A DNA stretch of 64,000 nt, taken from the NCBI RefSeq assembly GCF_024707485.1, contig NZ_CP102602.1, forward strand, positions 1,550,001 through 1,614,000, read 5' to 3'. The notes below the pieces were generated by a model. The model saw only the letters and a list, made by a program, of their open reading frames with translations. It searched no databases and was not told the origin of the DNA. Positions 8,883-16,553 of the stretch are shown piece by piece (the first letter of the stretch is position 1; the number at the start of each line of letters is the position of its first letter). This DNA is from Thermococcus thermotolerans. Lineage in GTDB: Archaea > Methanobacteriota_B > Thermococci > Thermococcales > Thermococcaceae. The position numbers and the translations under genes are program-made.

Positions 8883-9552
8883 GCCTTATCACCTCCAGGG
8901 CCTCCATGAGGTCTTTGACCACGTAATCGGCGTGCTTTGCGAGCCTCCCCTTGAAATACCCCCTGCTGACGAGTATTGTAACGGCCCCTATTTCCCTCCC
9001 GCCCCTCATGTCAGTGTCGTCCCTGTCGCCGACCATGTAGACCTCGTCCTCGTGGGGAAAGAGCCGCCTAGCCAGGCGAAAGTTGTGGGGGTCGAGCTTG
9101 CTGTGCCCGGTCTCTCCGCTGATTACAAGTGCATCGAAGTAGTCCTTTATGCCGAGGTATTCGAGCTTCTTCCTCTGCCATCTGGTCGAGGAGTCAGTTA
9201 CGAGCACTATCCGGGCACCCATCCCTCTGAGCCCCTCAAGGAAAGGAACCGCGTCCGGGAACAGCTTCAGGTTTGAGAAAAAGACCCTGTCCACGAGCTC
9301 CTGTATCTCATCGAGCTCCTCCGGCGAGATGCCAACGTATATCTTTCTGAGGAGCCTCTCCACGATTTTATCGAGGTCCATCATGTGGAGCTCCCGGGAC
9401 TGCTCAAGCTCGCGGTAGCGGGCGGTGAGTATGTAGAAGAACGCCTTAAACTTCCTCCGTTTCAGAAGGAAAGGGATGAGACGGAGTATCGTATATTTTC
9501 CGGCCTCCCACGTGTTGCAGAGGGTATCATCCAGGTCAACGAGCACAAGCAT
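8854..9552 (-). CDS. HAD-superfamily hydrolase, probable phosphatase
   Basis: A 232-residue haloacid dehalogenase fold protein. Motif I is DLDDT (nucleophile Asp6, acid/base Asp8), motif II TDSS near residue 125, motif III the lysine of HSKLDP, and motif IV GDRDDTD. A helical cap of about 80 residues lies between motifs I and II, as in subclass I. Substrate cannot be predicted. A minus-strand TATA box (GGGTTTAAATGCC, about 9576-9586) sits about 27 bp before ATG 9552 with no ribosome site between, so the transcript is probably leaderless. It overlaps the polyprenol-kinase-like gene by 29 bp. Confidence 0.87.
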   Translation of the reverse strand: MLVLVDLDDTLCNTWEAGKYTILRLIPFLLKRRKFKAFFYILTARYRELEQSRELHMMDLDKIVERLLRKIYVGISPEELDEIQELVDRVFFSNLKLFPDAVPFLEGLRGMGARIVLVTDSSTRWQRKKLEYLGIKDYFDALVISGETGHSKLDPHNFRLARRLFPHEDEVYMVGDRDDTDMRGGREIGAVTILVSRGYFKGRLAKHADYVVKDLMEALEVIRREHEKRAEA

Positions 9553-9626
9553 GTTGGAGAATTTGGCTCCCCGGCATTTAAACCCTTTGGATAAGTTTTA
9601 AAAGATGACGGAAAAGTCTTCAACGT

Positions 9627-9875
9627 ATGGATAAGGGGAGCCTGCTCATACTGGCCGGCATGGGAATGATACTGCTCGGATTCCTGCTAGTCTTTATTGG
9701 AACAGCAGTTTTGGCCCTCGGCGGTGAAGGCGAAGTGGAGGGCGGCGGGGTTATAATGATAGGCCCGGTGCCAATAATCTTCGGGACGGGCAGGGGCGTG
9801 GGCATTGCAGTGATACTCGCGATAATACTGATGGCACTCTGGATAATAGGGGCTCTGCTCGCGAGGAGGGGATGA
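9627..9875 (+). CDS. Small two-helix membrane protein, TIGR00304 (DUF131) family
   Basis: 82 residues: a hydrophobic segment at 7-30, a glycine-rich link (GGEGEVEGGGVIMIGPVPIIFG) and a second segment at 57-78. This matches the small archaeal TIGR00304 proteins of unknown function. TATA GTTTTAAAAG at about 9595-9604 places the transcript start within a few bases of ATG 9627, so it is likely leaderless. The stop is one base before the antiporter start, so the pair is one operon. Confidence 0.8.
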   Translation: MDKGSLLILAGMGMILLGFLLVFIGTAVLALGGEGEVEGGGVIMIGPVPIIFGTGRGVGIAVILAIILMALWIIGALLARRG

Positions 9876-9876
9876 C

Positions 9877-11052
9877 GTGGACTTTCTGCCTGCGCTGGCA
9901 ATTCTCCTAGTCGTTGCAAAGAGCATCGAATGGCTCTTTGAGCGCGTCAACATACACCCGATAATAGCCCACGTCCTGACCGGTGTTCTGCTGGGGCCCT
10001 TCGTGCTGGGCGTCATCGAACCGACGGAAGAGCTGGGGGTTTTGGCGGAGTTTGGGCTGATAATGATGATGCTCTACATGGGACTCACCAGCAACTTCTC
10101 GGCGATAGCACAGAACACCAAGAAGGCAGTCGTGGTCGCCAGCCTTGGGGTTGCGTTCTCGTTCATCCTGGGCTTCATCACTGTGATGTACTTCGGCAAG
10201 GGCACAACTGCGGCAATATTCATAGGAATAACTCTCGGAAACACGGCCATAGAGGTGACAAGCGGGGTCCTGGCCAAGGAACGCGTCAAGAGGGAAGTCT
10301 CGTCAATTATCATGGGTGCAGCGTTCGCCGACGACATAATGGCAGTCTACCTCATAGGCATCATAACGGCCCTCGCCGGAGGGGGCCTCGACATAGTCTC
10401 CTTTGGAATTTTGACCGTCAAGATATTCACGTTCATAGCGGCCACTCTCCTCATCTCCGAGTACGTCTTCAAGAGGGCAAGGTGGTTCTACTCAATCGTC
10501 AGGAACCTGAACGTCTTCTTCACATTCACCCTCATCCTGACCTTTGCACTCGCAATCATAGCCGAGAAAGCCGGCCTCAACCAGATAATCGGTGCCTACC
10601 TGGCCGGTCTCACAATAAGCCGGCTGAGGGAAAGGAAGGACCCCCTTGTGGTCACCCGGATAAAGCTGAACGAGCTCATAGAAGACCTGCAGGTGGTCCT
10701 CACCGAGTTCTTCATACCCCTGTTCTTCATCTACGTCGGGCTCATGTTTAACCCCCCAACGGCAGGAATGAGCCTTACACTCATAGGGGCCCTTTACCTC
10801 TCAGCAGTTCTCGGGAAGCTCCTCGGGTGCGGCCTGGGGAGCAAGCTCTTCGGCCTCAGCTGGAGGGACTCAATACTGGTCGGCATAGGCATGGGGGGAA
10901 GGGGAAGCCTGGAGCTGGCCATACTGACCTTCGGCCTTTCAGCGGGGCTGATAGACCAGGTTCTCTTTGCCAGCTTCATAGCCGTCTCGATGCTGACCGC
11001 GCTGACGACCCCGCTGTTCTTCAAGGCCTATATCCAGAGGGCAAAAGCTTAA
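9877..11052 (+). CDS. Cation:proton antiporter (CPA2/NapA-like)
   Basis: A 391-residue polytopic protein with about 12 hydrophobic segments, exchanging Na+ or K+ for protons across the cytoplasmic membrane. The ion-binding double aspartate is seen as Asp152-Asp153 in GAAFADDIMAV; other family features are HPIIAHVLTGVLLGPFVLG at residues 27-45 and GMGGRGSLELAI in the C-terminal half. No C-terminal TrkA/RCK regulatory domain is attached. The start GTG 9877 follows GGAGGGGATGA at the end of the preceding small gene. Double aspartate usually indicates electrogenic exchange; the transported ion is inferred only. Confidence 0.9.
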   Translation: MDFLPALAILLVVAKSIEWLFERVNIHPIIAHVLTGVLLGPFVLGVIEPTEELGVLAEFGLIMMMLYMGLTSNFSAIAQNTKKAVVVASLGVAFSFILGFITVMYFGKGTTAAIFIGITLGNTAIEVTSGVLAKERVKREVSSIIMGAAFADDIMAVYLIGIITALAGGGLDIVSFGILTVKIFTFIAATLLISEYVFKRARWFYSIVRNLNVFFTFTLILTFALAIIAEKAGLNQIIGAYLAGLTISRLRERKDPLVVTRIKLNELIEDLQVVLTEFFIPLFFIYVGLMFNPPTAGMSLTLIGALYLSAVLGKLLGCGLGSKLFGLSWRDSILVGIGMGGRGSLELAILTFGLSAGLIDQVLFASFIAVSMLTALTTPLFFKAYIQRAKA

Positions 11053-11089
11053 ATCCCTCCCCGAGGAGTAGTGCCAGGCTGGTGAGAGG

Positions 11090-12244
11090 ATGTTTCCGAG
11101 AAAAGGTGCGGGCGAGGAAGAGGTTCTGGAGGAGCTTGAAGAAAAAACATCTTTAGATCTGACATTCGACTCCGGAAGGATACTCGGCTCGATGTGCACT
11201 TATCCCCATCCCTTTGCCGTTGAGATCGTTAGGAGGTACATAGACAGGAACCTCGGCGATCCCGGTTTGCACGTGGGCAGCCAGAGGATCGAGGAGGAAG
11301 CAGTTGGGATGCTCTCGAACCTCCTGGGCCTAGAGAAGGGCTACGGACACATAGTCTCCGGCGGCACGGAGGCCAATATTCTGGCGGTGCGGGCCTTCCG
11401 GAACATCGCAGAGGTCGAAAGGCCAGAGCTGGTTCTTCCGGAGAGTGCCCACTTCTCCTTCCTGAAGGCAAGCGAGATGCTTGGGGTCAAACTCGTCTGG
11501 GCAAAGCTGAGGGAGGACTACTCCGTCGATGTTGATGACGTTGAGGCTAAAATCACGGACAAGACCATAGGAATAGTCGGAATCGCGGGGACAACGGGGC
11601 TCGGCGTTGTGGATAATATTCCCGCTCTGAGCGACCTGGCCATCGACTACGGCCTTCCGCTCCACGTTGATGCGGCCTTTGGCGGCTTCGTGATACCCTT
11701 CGCCAAGGAACTCGGCTACGACATCCCCGACTTTGACTTCAGGCTGAGGGGCGTGAAGAGCATAACCATAGACCCCCACAAGATGGGAATGGTGCCCATC
11801 CCTGCCGGGGGGATAATCTTCAGGGAAAAGAAGCTCCTTGAGGCAATAAGCGTTCCCGCACCGTACCTCGCAGGGGGCAAGGTCTGGCAGGCCACCATAA
11901 CCGGAACCAGGCCGGGAGCAAGTGCATTGGCCGTGTGGGCGATGATAAAACACCTCGGCTTCGAGGGCTACAAGGAGATCGTAAGGGAGGCTATGGATCT
12001 TAGCAGGTGGTTCGCGGAGGAACTGAAAAAAATCCCCGGAGTTTACCTCATCAGGGAGCCCGTTCTCAACATAGTATCCTTTGGAACCAAGAACCTTGAG
12101 GAGGTCGAGGAGGAACTGAAGAGGCGCGGCTGGGGCATAAGCGCCCACAGGGGCTACATCAGAATCGTCATGATGCCCCACGTGAAGAGGGAGCACCTGG
12201 AAGAGTTTTTGAAGGACCTGAGGGAGGTCGTGCTGGGACGTTAA
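11090..12244 (+). CDS. mfnA: L-aspartate/L-tyrosine decarboxylase, MfnA type
   Basis: A pyridoxal-phosphate group II decarboxylase. In Thermococcales the MfnA homologue makes beta-alanine from aspartate for coenzyme A, whereas in methanogens it makes tyramine for methanofuran. The PLP lysine is Lys231 in SITIDPHKMG; other conserved pieces are VSGGTEANILAVRAFRN and HVDAAFGGF. The length, 384 residues, is typical. ATG 11090 follows GGTGAGAGG directly. Substrate preference (aspartate) is inferred from the lineage, not from a residue I can see. It lies about 40 bp downstream of the antiporter and may be transcribed with it. Confidence 0.93.
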   Translation: MFPRKGAGEEEVLEELEEKTSLDLTFDSGRILGSMCTYPHPFAVEIVRRYIDRNLGDPGLHVGSQRIEEEAVGMLSNLLGLEKGYGHIVSGGTEANILAVRAFRNIAEVERPELVLPESAHFSFLKASEMLGVKLVWAKLREDYSVDVDDVEAKITDKTIGIVGIAGTTGLGVVDNIPALSDLAIDYGLPLHVDAAFGGFVIPFAKELGYDIPDFDFRLRGVKSITIDPHKMGMVPIPAGGIIFREKKLLEAISVPAPYLAGGKVWQATITGTRPGASALAVWAMIKHLGFEGYKEIVREAMDLSRWFAEELKKIPGVYLIREPVLNIVSFGTKNLEEVEEELKRRGWGISAHRGYIRIVMMPHVKREHLEEFLKDLREVVLGR

Positions 12245-12281
12245 TAACACGATTTAATATCCCGATACTAAAACTGAGACA

Positions 12282-13142
12282 TCACTCCGTAACCCCCTTT
12301 ATGTCGACGTGGACGAAGGCGACCTCCACCTCGGGGATTTCCTCTATCCTCTTCTTGACCTCCTCGCTGATATCGTGGGCCTCTTTCAGTGTGAGTTCCG
12401 GAGGCACCTCTACGTGGAGCTCAACATGGAGCTTGTTCCCAACGTAGTGGGCCCTCAGGTCGTGGACGCCGAGGACGTTCGGAACGTTTAAGGCGGTCTT
12501 CTTTATCCTCTCACACACCTCAAAGGGTGGAGCCTGGCCGGTCAGGTAGCCGAGGTTCCTCAGGATTATATCAAAGGAGACCCTCACAAGAAATAGGGCC
12601 ACGACAAGGCCCGCAAGGGAGTCGCCGTAACCAAACCCAAACCTCTGGGCCACAAGCCCAACGAGAACGGCCACGCTGCTCAGCGCGTCGCTCCTGTGGT
12701 GGTAGGCGTCCGCTATGAGTATCTGACTGTTGAGCTTCTTACCAACGTAAACCGAATAGCGGAACATGGCTTCTTTGGAGAGGATGGACAGAACCGTGAC
12801 GCCGAGCATTATGGAGTTGACCTGGATAGTGCCCCCGTGGAGGATACGGTAAACCGCATCCCTGCCTATCTCGTAGGCCACTATGAGGAGCGCCTCACCG
12901 ATTAAGAACGCCACCAGAGGCTCGAAGCGGGAGTGGCCAAAGGGGTGGCTCCTGTCAGGCGGTTTGGAGGATATCTTTATCCCAGCGTAGCCTATGACGC
13001 TTGTGATGACATCGCTCAAGGAGTGGACTCCGTCCGAGATGAGGGCTATGCTCGAATACATGAGCCCTACGATGACCTTGATGAGCGAGAGCACCACGTT
13101 CCCTGCTATGCTGACCCCTATCGGCCTGTATATTTCCTCCAC
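12282..13142 (-). CDS. Cation diffusion facilitator (CDF) metal exporter
   Basis: Exports divalent metal such as Zn2+, Fe2+ or Mn2+ using the proton gradient. The 286-residue protein has six membrane segments. Metal-site residues are seen in ISDGVHSLSDV (TM2) and ADAYHHRSDALSS (TM5), and the C-terminal cytoplasmic ferredoxin-like domain ends VAFVHVDIKGVTE. An upstream ATG at 13175 is possible, but the TATA box at 13174-13185 puts the transcript start near 13155, downstream of it. GTG 13142 follows GGTGATACC and is preferred. A 14-bp palindrome lies between TATA box and start, suggesting metal-responsive repression. Confidence 0.9.
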   Translation of the reverse strand: MEEIYRPIGVSIAGNVVLSLIKVIVGLMYSSIALISDGVHSLSDVITSVIGYAGIKISSKPPDRSHPFGHSRFEPLVAFLIGEALLIVAYEIGRDAVYRILHGGTIQVNSIMLGVTVLSILSKEAMFRYSVYVGKKLNSQILIADAYHHRSDALSSVAVLVGLVAQRFGFGYGDSLAGLVVALFLVRVSFDIILRNLGYLTGQAPPFEVCERIKKTALNVPNVLGVHDLRAHYVGNKLHVELHVEVPPELTLKEAHDISEEVKKRIEEIPEVEVAFVHVDIKGVTE

Positions 13143-13158
13143 GGTATCACCACAATTT

Positions 13159-13172
13159 TGTGCATATGCACA
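13159..13172. promoter_or_regulatory. Palindromic operator candidate of the CDF exporter
   Basis: TGTGCATATGCACA is a perfect 14-bp palindrome. It lies directly downstream of the minus-strand TATA box (GGTTTAAATATT, 13174-13185) and upstream of the expected transcript start, where a bound repressor would block transcription. The regulator is unknown. Confidence 0.5.
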
Positions 13173-13173
13173 C

Positions 13174-13185
13174 AATATTTAAACC
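13174..13185 (-). promoter_or_regulatory. TATA box of the CDF exporter gene
   Basis: Read on the minus strand the sequence is GGTTTAAATATT. Its distance fits a transcript start near 13155 and translation from GTG 13142. Confidence 0.6.
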
Positions 13186-13273
13186 TTGCCATCACCATTC
13201 GGATATTTAACTTTATTAGGTTTTCCAATTTTGTTAGACTAATTTAATTCAAGAGGGCATAAAAATAAGGCCA

Positions 13274-13333
13274 ACGGTCAGTCCGTCACTCCATCATCAC
13301 GAGCCTCAGACAAGGCTGAAGTCATCATCCCGG
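13274..13333 (-). ncRNA. C/D box sRNA (2'-O-methylation guide) 1
   Basis: Read on the minus strand: C box ATGATGA (13322-13328), 12-nt guide CTTCAGCCTTGT, D' box CTGA (13306-13309), 5-nt spacer, C' box GTGATGA (13294-13300), 12-nt guide TGGAGTGACGGA, D box CTGA (13278-13281). Boxes and spacings are exactly those of archaeal C/D sRNAs. The D' guide complements CAAGGCTGAA, which I recall in archaeal 16S rRNA just before AACTTAAAGG; the fifth-base rule would point to a G at about E. coli position 902. The D guide target is not known to me. A TATA-like CCTTTTAAGG (13351-13360) lies about 24 bp upstream. Ends are estimates. Confidence 0.87.
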
Positions 13334-13337
13334 GAAA

Positions 13338-13459
13338 GGTTGGAGATGGGCCTTAAAAGGGTTGCTCAGCGATCACCTTTCCTTCCTCACCGATCGGTTC
13401 GCCCATCACTCATCATCGCGATTGGGTGTTGGAAGAGGGGCTTAAAACGGTTGCTCAGC
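13338..13459 (-). repeat. Two copies of a ~33-bp repeat carrying the sRNA promoters
   Basis: Copies at about 13338-13370 and 13427-13459 share GTTGGA, a CTTAAAA core and GGTTGCTCAGC. In each, the core is the TATA element of the sRNA gene that follows on the minus strand, and GCTGAGCAACC joins it to the D box of the unit before. This suggests tandem duplication of an sRNA gene with its promoter. The stretch 13460-13572 may hold a decayed third copy; no C box is left there. Confidence 0.6.
13362..13421 (-). ncRNA. C/D box sRNA 2, with degenerate internal boxes
   Basis: Read on the minus strand: C box ATGATGA (13410-13416), 12-nt guide GTGATGGGCGAA, D' CCGA (13394-13397, one change from CTGA), 3-nt spacer, C' GTGAGGA (13384-13390, one change), 14-nt guide, D box CTGA (13366-13369). 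C-to-D length is 51 nt, the same as sRNA 1. TATA-like CGTTTTAAG lies at 13441-13450, about 24 bp upstream. Internal boxes often deviate, so this is probably real; targets are not identified. Confidence 0.65.
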
Positions 13460-13572
13460 AAGGGCTGTCTGAAGACAGTTGAATACTTCAAACACATGTC
13501 AATATCCACTGCACAGAATCACTTCTGAATACACCAAGAACAGCCATCTTAAGTAGCAACACTGACGGGCAC

Positions 13573-14562
13573 TCATTTAAACGGAGGCCGCCATTTCAAC
13601 AGCGCATCGTAGTCTGGCTCCGGATCCTCTGTGTAGAAATCGAGTCCGAACCATGAGACTACTTCCAGAATGTCTTTAACCTGCCTCTCACTAAGCTTTT
13701 CGCGCCACTTTATCAGCTGCCTGGGGGTACCTATGTAGTCCCTTCCGTAGGTCTTCCTGGTTACTTTGCTGGGCGTTTTTATCCGCCTTACGGCCCCCTC
13801 TGGCACTTCCTCTCCGATGTATCCAAAAATTGCCTTCAGCTCCCCCTCCGGATTCACAACGAGACGCTCATAGATCACAGTATACCATGGATGTGGCTTC
13901 TTGGAGGCCAGAGGAATGTAGTTTTCAAAGGCCCAGATGGCCGCCAAGAGTTCTATCTGAGAGTTAATGCCCGAAAGCCTGTCCATCAACCGCTCGCTCT
14001 CAGCCAGCTCCGGCACCTTCTGGATTTCACTCAGGAACTGTTCCTTGGTTATCCGCGAGAAGTATCCAGTCGCAAGCTGGGAGGCTATCGTTGCACAGGG
14101 ATGACGTATTATGAAGTAGATGGCCCTTAGATTGAACGTGTTCGCAATCCACAGAAGCATTGTGTTTGCCCTGACGAACTTAACGACGAGCTTGGATGCA
14201 TTGAAACGGCGGATTATGATCCCCATTCTAAGGTACTGCCTGTGGGGGAATTGGGCTCCCACCCGACCGGTAAAAACCTTCTCCAAATATGCCCTCAGCT
14301 TCGGGTAGTTCTCCTGTGTGGGAACGTAGGGGTCGTAGGGTATGCCGAGCTTTCTGAACTCTGGATACCATGAGGGGTGAAATGGCTCAAAGACGGATTT
14401 GTATTCGGGAAGAGACTCCAAAAGCTCCATGAGCCATGTAGAACCGGACCTGCGGGTTCCAAAGATTCCCACAGTATCCTCAATTCTAAAATCATGTAGT
14501 CGCATGGTGATTAAATCCAAGATATAATTGGTTCTAGAAACAAAGAACGAGAGCGGCCCCAT
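13573..14562 (-). CDS. Sulfotransferase-family protein
   Basis: Transfers sulfate from PAPS to a hydroxyl or amine, here probably on a surface glycan or lipid. The 329-residue protein has the PAPS 5'-phosphosulfate loop GIFGTRRSGSTWLMELL (about 32-48) and the 3'-phosphate region RAIYFIIRHPCATIASQL (about 145-162), as in the Sulfotransfer family. There is no signal peptide or membrane segment, so it acts in the cytoplasm. ATG 14562 follows GGAGGGG. It is divergent to a glycosyltransferase operon. The acceptor is not predictable. Confidence 0.87.
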   Translation of the reverse strand: MGPLSFFVSRTNYILDLITMRLHDFRIEDTVGIFGTRRSGSTWLMELLESLPEYKSVFEPFHPSWYPEFRKLGIPYDPYVPTQENYPKLRAYLEKVFTGRVGAQFPHRQYLRMGIIIRRFNASKLVVKFVRANTMLLWIANTFNLRAIYFIIRHPCATIASQLATGYFSRITKEQFLSEIQKVPELAESERLMDRLSGINSQIELLAAIWAFENYIPLASKKPHPWYTVIYERLVVNPEGELKAIFGYIGEEVPEGAVRRIKTPSKVTRKTYGRDYIGTPRQLIKWREKLSERQVKDILEVVSWFGLDFYTEDPEPDYDALLKWRPPFK

Positions 14563-14682
14563 TATTTTCCCCTCCGATGATACTCAAAACATGCGTTAAC
14601 GGGGGCTACTTAAATAGTTTGCGACATCCGCCTAGCTATCTTTTTAAACTGTTCCAGGGTTCTCATTTTGATAGTGATGCCC

Positions 14683-15684
14683 ATGTCCGTATCAGTTATC
14701 ATATCAACACTCTACAAACGTCCCAGAGAGTTCAAAGAGTGTCTTGAGTCTATAATTGAACAGACAGTCCACCCAATAGAAGTCATTATCCTTAATGGCA
14801 GCTCCGATAGTTCATGGGAAATAGTGAAGGAGGAGTCCGATGACATCTTCAAGAAAATGCGAGACGCCGGAATCGCCGTGAAGCATGTTGCCCTCCCCGG
14901 CGCCAGCCTCCCCCACGCTAGAAACGCCGGAGCAAAGATAGCAAGGGGCGAGATAGTGCTCTTCCTGGACGATGACGTCGTTCTTGAGAGAGATTATATA
15001 AAGAACCTCATCAAGGTGTATGTGGAATACCCAAACGCCATGGGTGTTCAGGGTTTTATAGCCAACAGGATAAACCCAAACAACCCGCTCATCCGGTTCG
15101 GTTTTCTGAAGTTTCTCTGGTGGCTCCTCCAGCGCGGCTACTACGAGGTCGATGTTCACAAACAACTCCCCTCACTCTTTGAGGTTCTCCCCTACCGTGT
15201 TATCCGGGTGATAAGGCGAGAGAGCTTCAGCGGAACGAACATGTCATACCGGAGGGAAGTATTTAAAAGTCTCGAATTCGACGAGCGCCTCAAGAGGTAC
15301 GCAATAGGGGAGGACAAGGACTTCTCATACAGAGTTCACAAGCTCTTTCCGGGTTCGCTCTATCAGACTCCCCATGCGAGGCTGGTGCATAAGGAGGCCC
15401 CAGCAGGAAGACTTCCATCAAAGCAGTTCGAAACCATGAAACAGGTCTATCACCTCTATCTGTTCTACAAGCTCTTCGAACAGAACGCTAGAAACAAGGC
15501 CATCTACGTTCTTGGCAGGATTGGAGACCTCCTGCTTCACTCCATACTCTTCGTGACTTCCGGCTTCAAAAAGGAGAAAGCCCTCAAGATCATCTACATG
15601 ATTGAAGCCATGTGGCTTGCCCTCTCAAACCGAAACAGGATTAAGAAGGGAGAGGTAAACTTCTGGGCAAACCGGGGGAACTGA
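14683..15684 (+). CDS. GT2-family glycosyltransferase
   Basis: An inverting nucleotide-sugar glycosyltransferase of GT-A fold. It begins SVSVIISTLYKRPREFKECL, has ARNAGAKIARGEIVLFLDDDV carrying the metal-binding DxD, and an RRESFSGTNMSYRREVF acceptor-side region followed by GEDKDFSYRV. No transmembrane helix is obvious. TTG 14668, GTG 14674 and ATG 14677 are also in frame; I prefer ATG 14683 because GTGAT at 14674-14678 can serve as its ribosome site and homologues start at this point. A TATA-like TTTTTAAAC lies at about 14640-14648. It is the first of five closely packed surface-glycan genes. Confidence 0.88.
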   Translation: MSVSVIISTLYKRPREFKECLESIIEQTVHPIEVIILNGSSDSSWEIVKEESDDIFKKMRDAGIAVKHVALPGASLPHARNAGAKIARGEIVLFLDDDVVLERDYIKNLIKVYVEYPNAMGVQGFIANRINPNNPLIRFGFLKFLWWLLQRGYYEVDVHKQLPSLFEVLPYRVIRVIRRESFSGTNMSYRREVFKSLEFDERLKRYAIGEDKDFSYRVHKLFPGSLYQTPHARLVHKEAPAGRLPSKQFETMKQVYHLYLFYKLFEQNARNKAIYVLGRIGDLLLHSILFVTSGFKKEKALKIIYMIEAMWLALSNRNRIKKGEVNFWANRGN

Positions 15685-15686
15685 CG

Positions 15687-16553
15687 ATGGGAAGGATAGT
15701 CATACTCGGGATAGACGGGCTCGAATACAACCTCGTTGAAGAGTGGAATCTCAAGCACCTCAAACAAAGGGCCTACACCAAGACGGATCTTTCAGACTTC
15801 AAGGTCATAGTCACTCCTCCAATATGGGCCTCCATGCTCACCGGCAGAAAGGTTCCTGAAATAGAGGAACCCTTCGTCAAGAGGCAGAAGTTCATAGCCC
15901 GGCAAACGGCCATTGCGAAGGACATTAAAAAGCCTATTTATGTTAAAATCGGGGCCAAGATACTGCCGAAGAACATCAGGCGAAAGATTGGAAACCTGCT
16001 GGCTCCCAACCCTTTTGAACAGACCTACGACTATCTGCTCAGGACACGGAAGTATAAGACCATCTTCGACTACTTTGACAAAACCTGGACCAACGGCGTT
16101 CCATCGTATGGCAGGAATGTCTCAAATCCCGAGGTAAGGGCCGCAATGAAAGAGGCCGTAAATGGCAACCTCAAATCCCTCGTGGAATACGCAATGGCGA
16201 CTTATGAGCAGGATAGGAGAGCCCTCTTTGAGGCGCTTGATGGAGACTACGAGCTTATCTTTTGGTATACACCCTTCCTCGACGAGATTTCCCACTTCTA
16301 CATAAGGAAAAAGCTAAAGCTGATGAACCTCTACTTTGATGTGAACAAGCTTGTCAAAGAAGTCTCAGAGAAGCTGGACGACGGTGATGTACTCTACATA
16401 ATTTCCGACCATGGAATGGAGCCGATTCCCGGCGACCCGCGCGGTGGAGATCACTCCGACCACGGGTTCTTCAGCAGCAACACTGGAGAGCTTATAGAGA
16501 GGCCTCAAGATTTGTTTAAGCTGGTCGTTGAGAAGGCGGAGGGGAGGAAGTGA
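15687..16553 (+). CDS. Alkaline-phosphatase-superfamily phosphodiesterase/phosphatase
   Basis: A 288-residue metal-dependent hydrolase. N-terminal ILGIDGLEYNLV carries the first metal aspartate, VTPPIWASMLTG holds the probable nucleophile in the T-P-P-I-W-A-S region, and the C-terminal YIISDHGMEP plus HSDHGFFSS give the remaining metal ligands. It resembles type I phosphodiesterase/nucleotide pyrophosphatase proteins. There is no signal peptide, so it probably acts in the cytoplasm on a phosphorylated glycan intermediate; this is inference. The gene starts 2 bp after the preceding glycosyltransferase and overlaps the next one by GTGA. Confidence 0.8.
   Translation: MGRIVILGIDGLEYNLVEEWNLKHLKQRAYTKTDLSDFKVIVTPPIWASMLTGRKVPEIEEPFVKRQKFIARQTAIAKDIKKPIYVKIGAKILPKNIRRKIGNLLAPNPFEQTYDYLLRTRKYKTIFDYFDKTWTNGVPSYGRNVSNPEVRAAMKEAVNGNLKSLVEYAMATYEQDRRALFEALDGDYELIFWYTPFLDEISHFYIRKKLKLMNLYFDVNKLVKEVSEKLDDGDVLYIISDHGMEPIPGDPRGGDHSDHGFFSSNTGELIERPQDLFKLVVEKAEGRK

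Noticed and set aside
13340-13528. A 62-codon frame across the sRNA region
   Set aside because: It lies on the opposite strand over both sRNA genes and their promoters, has no ribosome site and no protein-like pattern.
13455-13572. A third C/D box sRNA upstream of the other two
   Set aside because: The repeat provides a D box-like CTGA (13455-13458 on the minus strand), but no C or C' box is found at the needed distances; at most a decayed copy.
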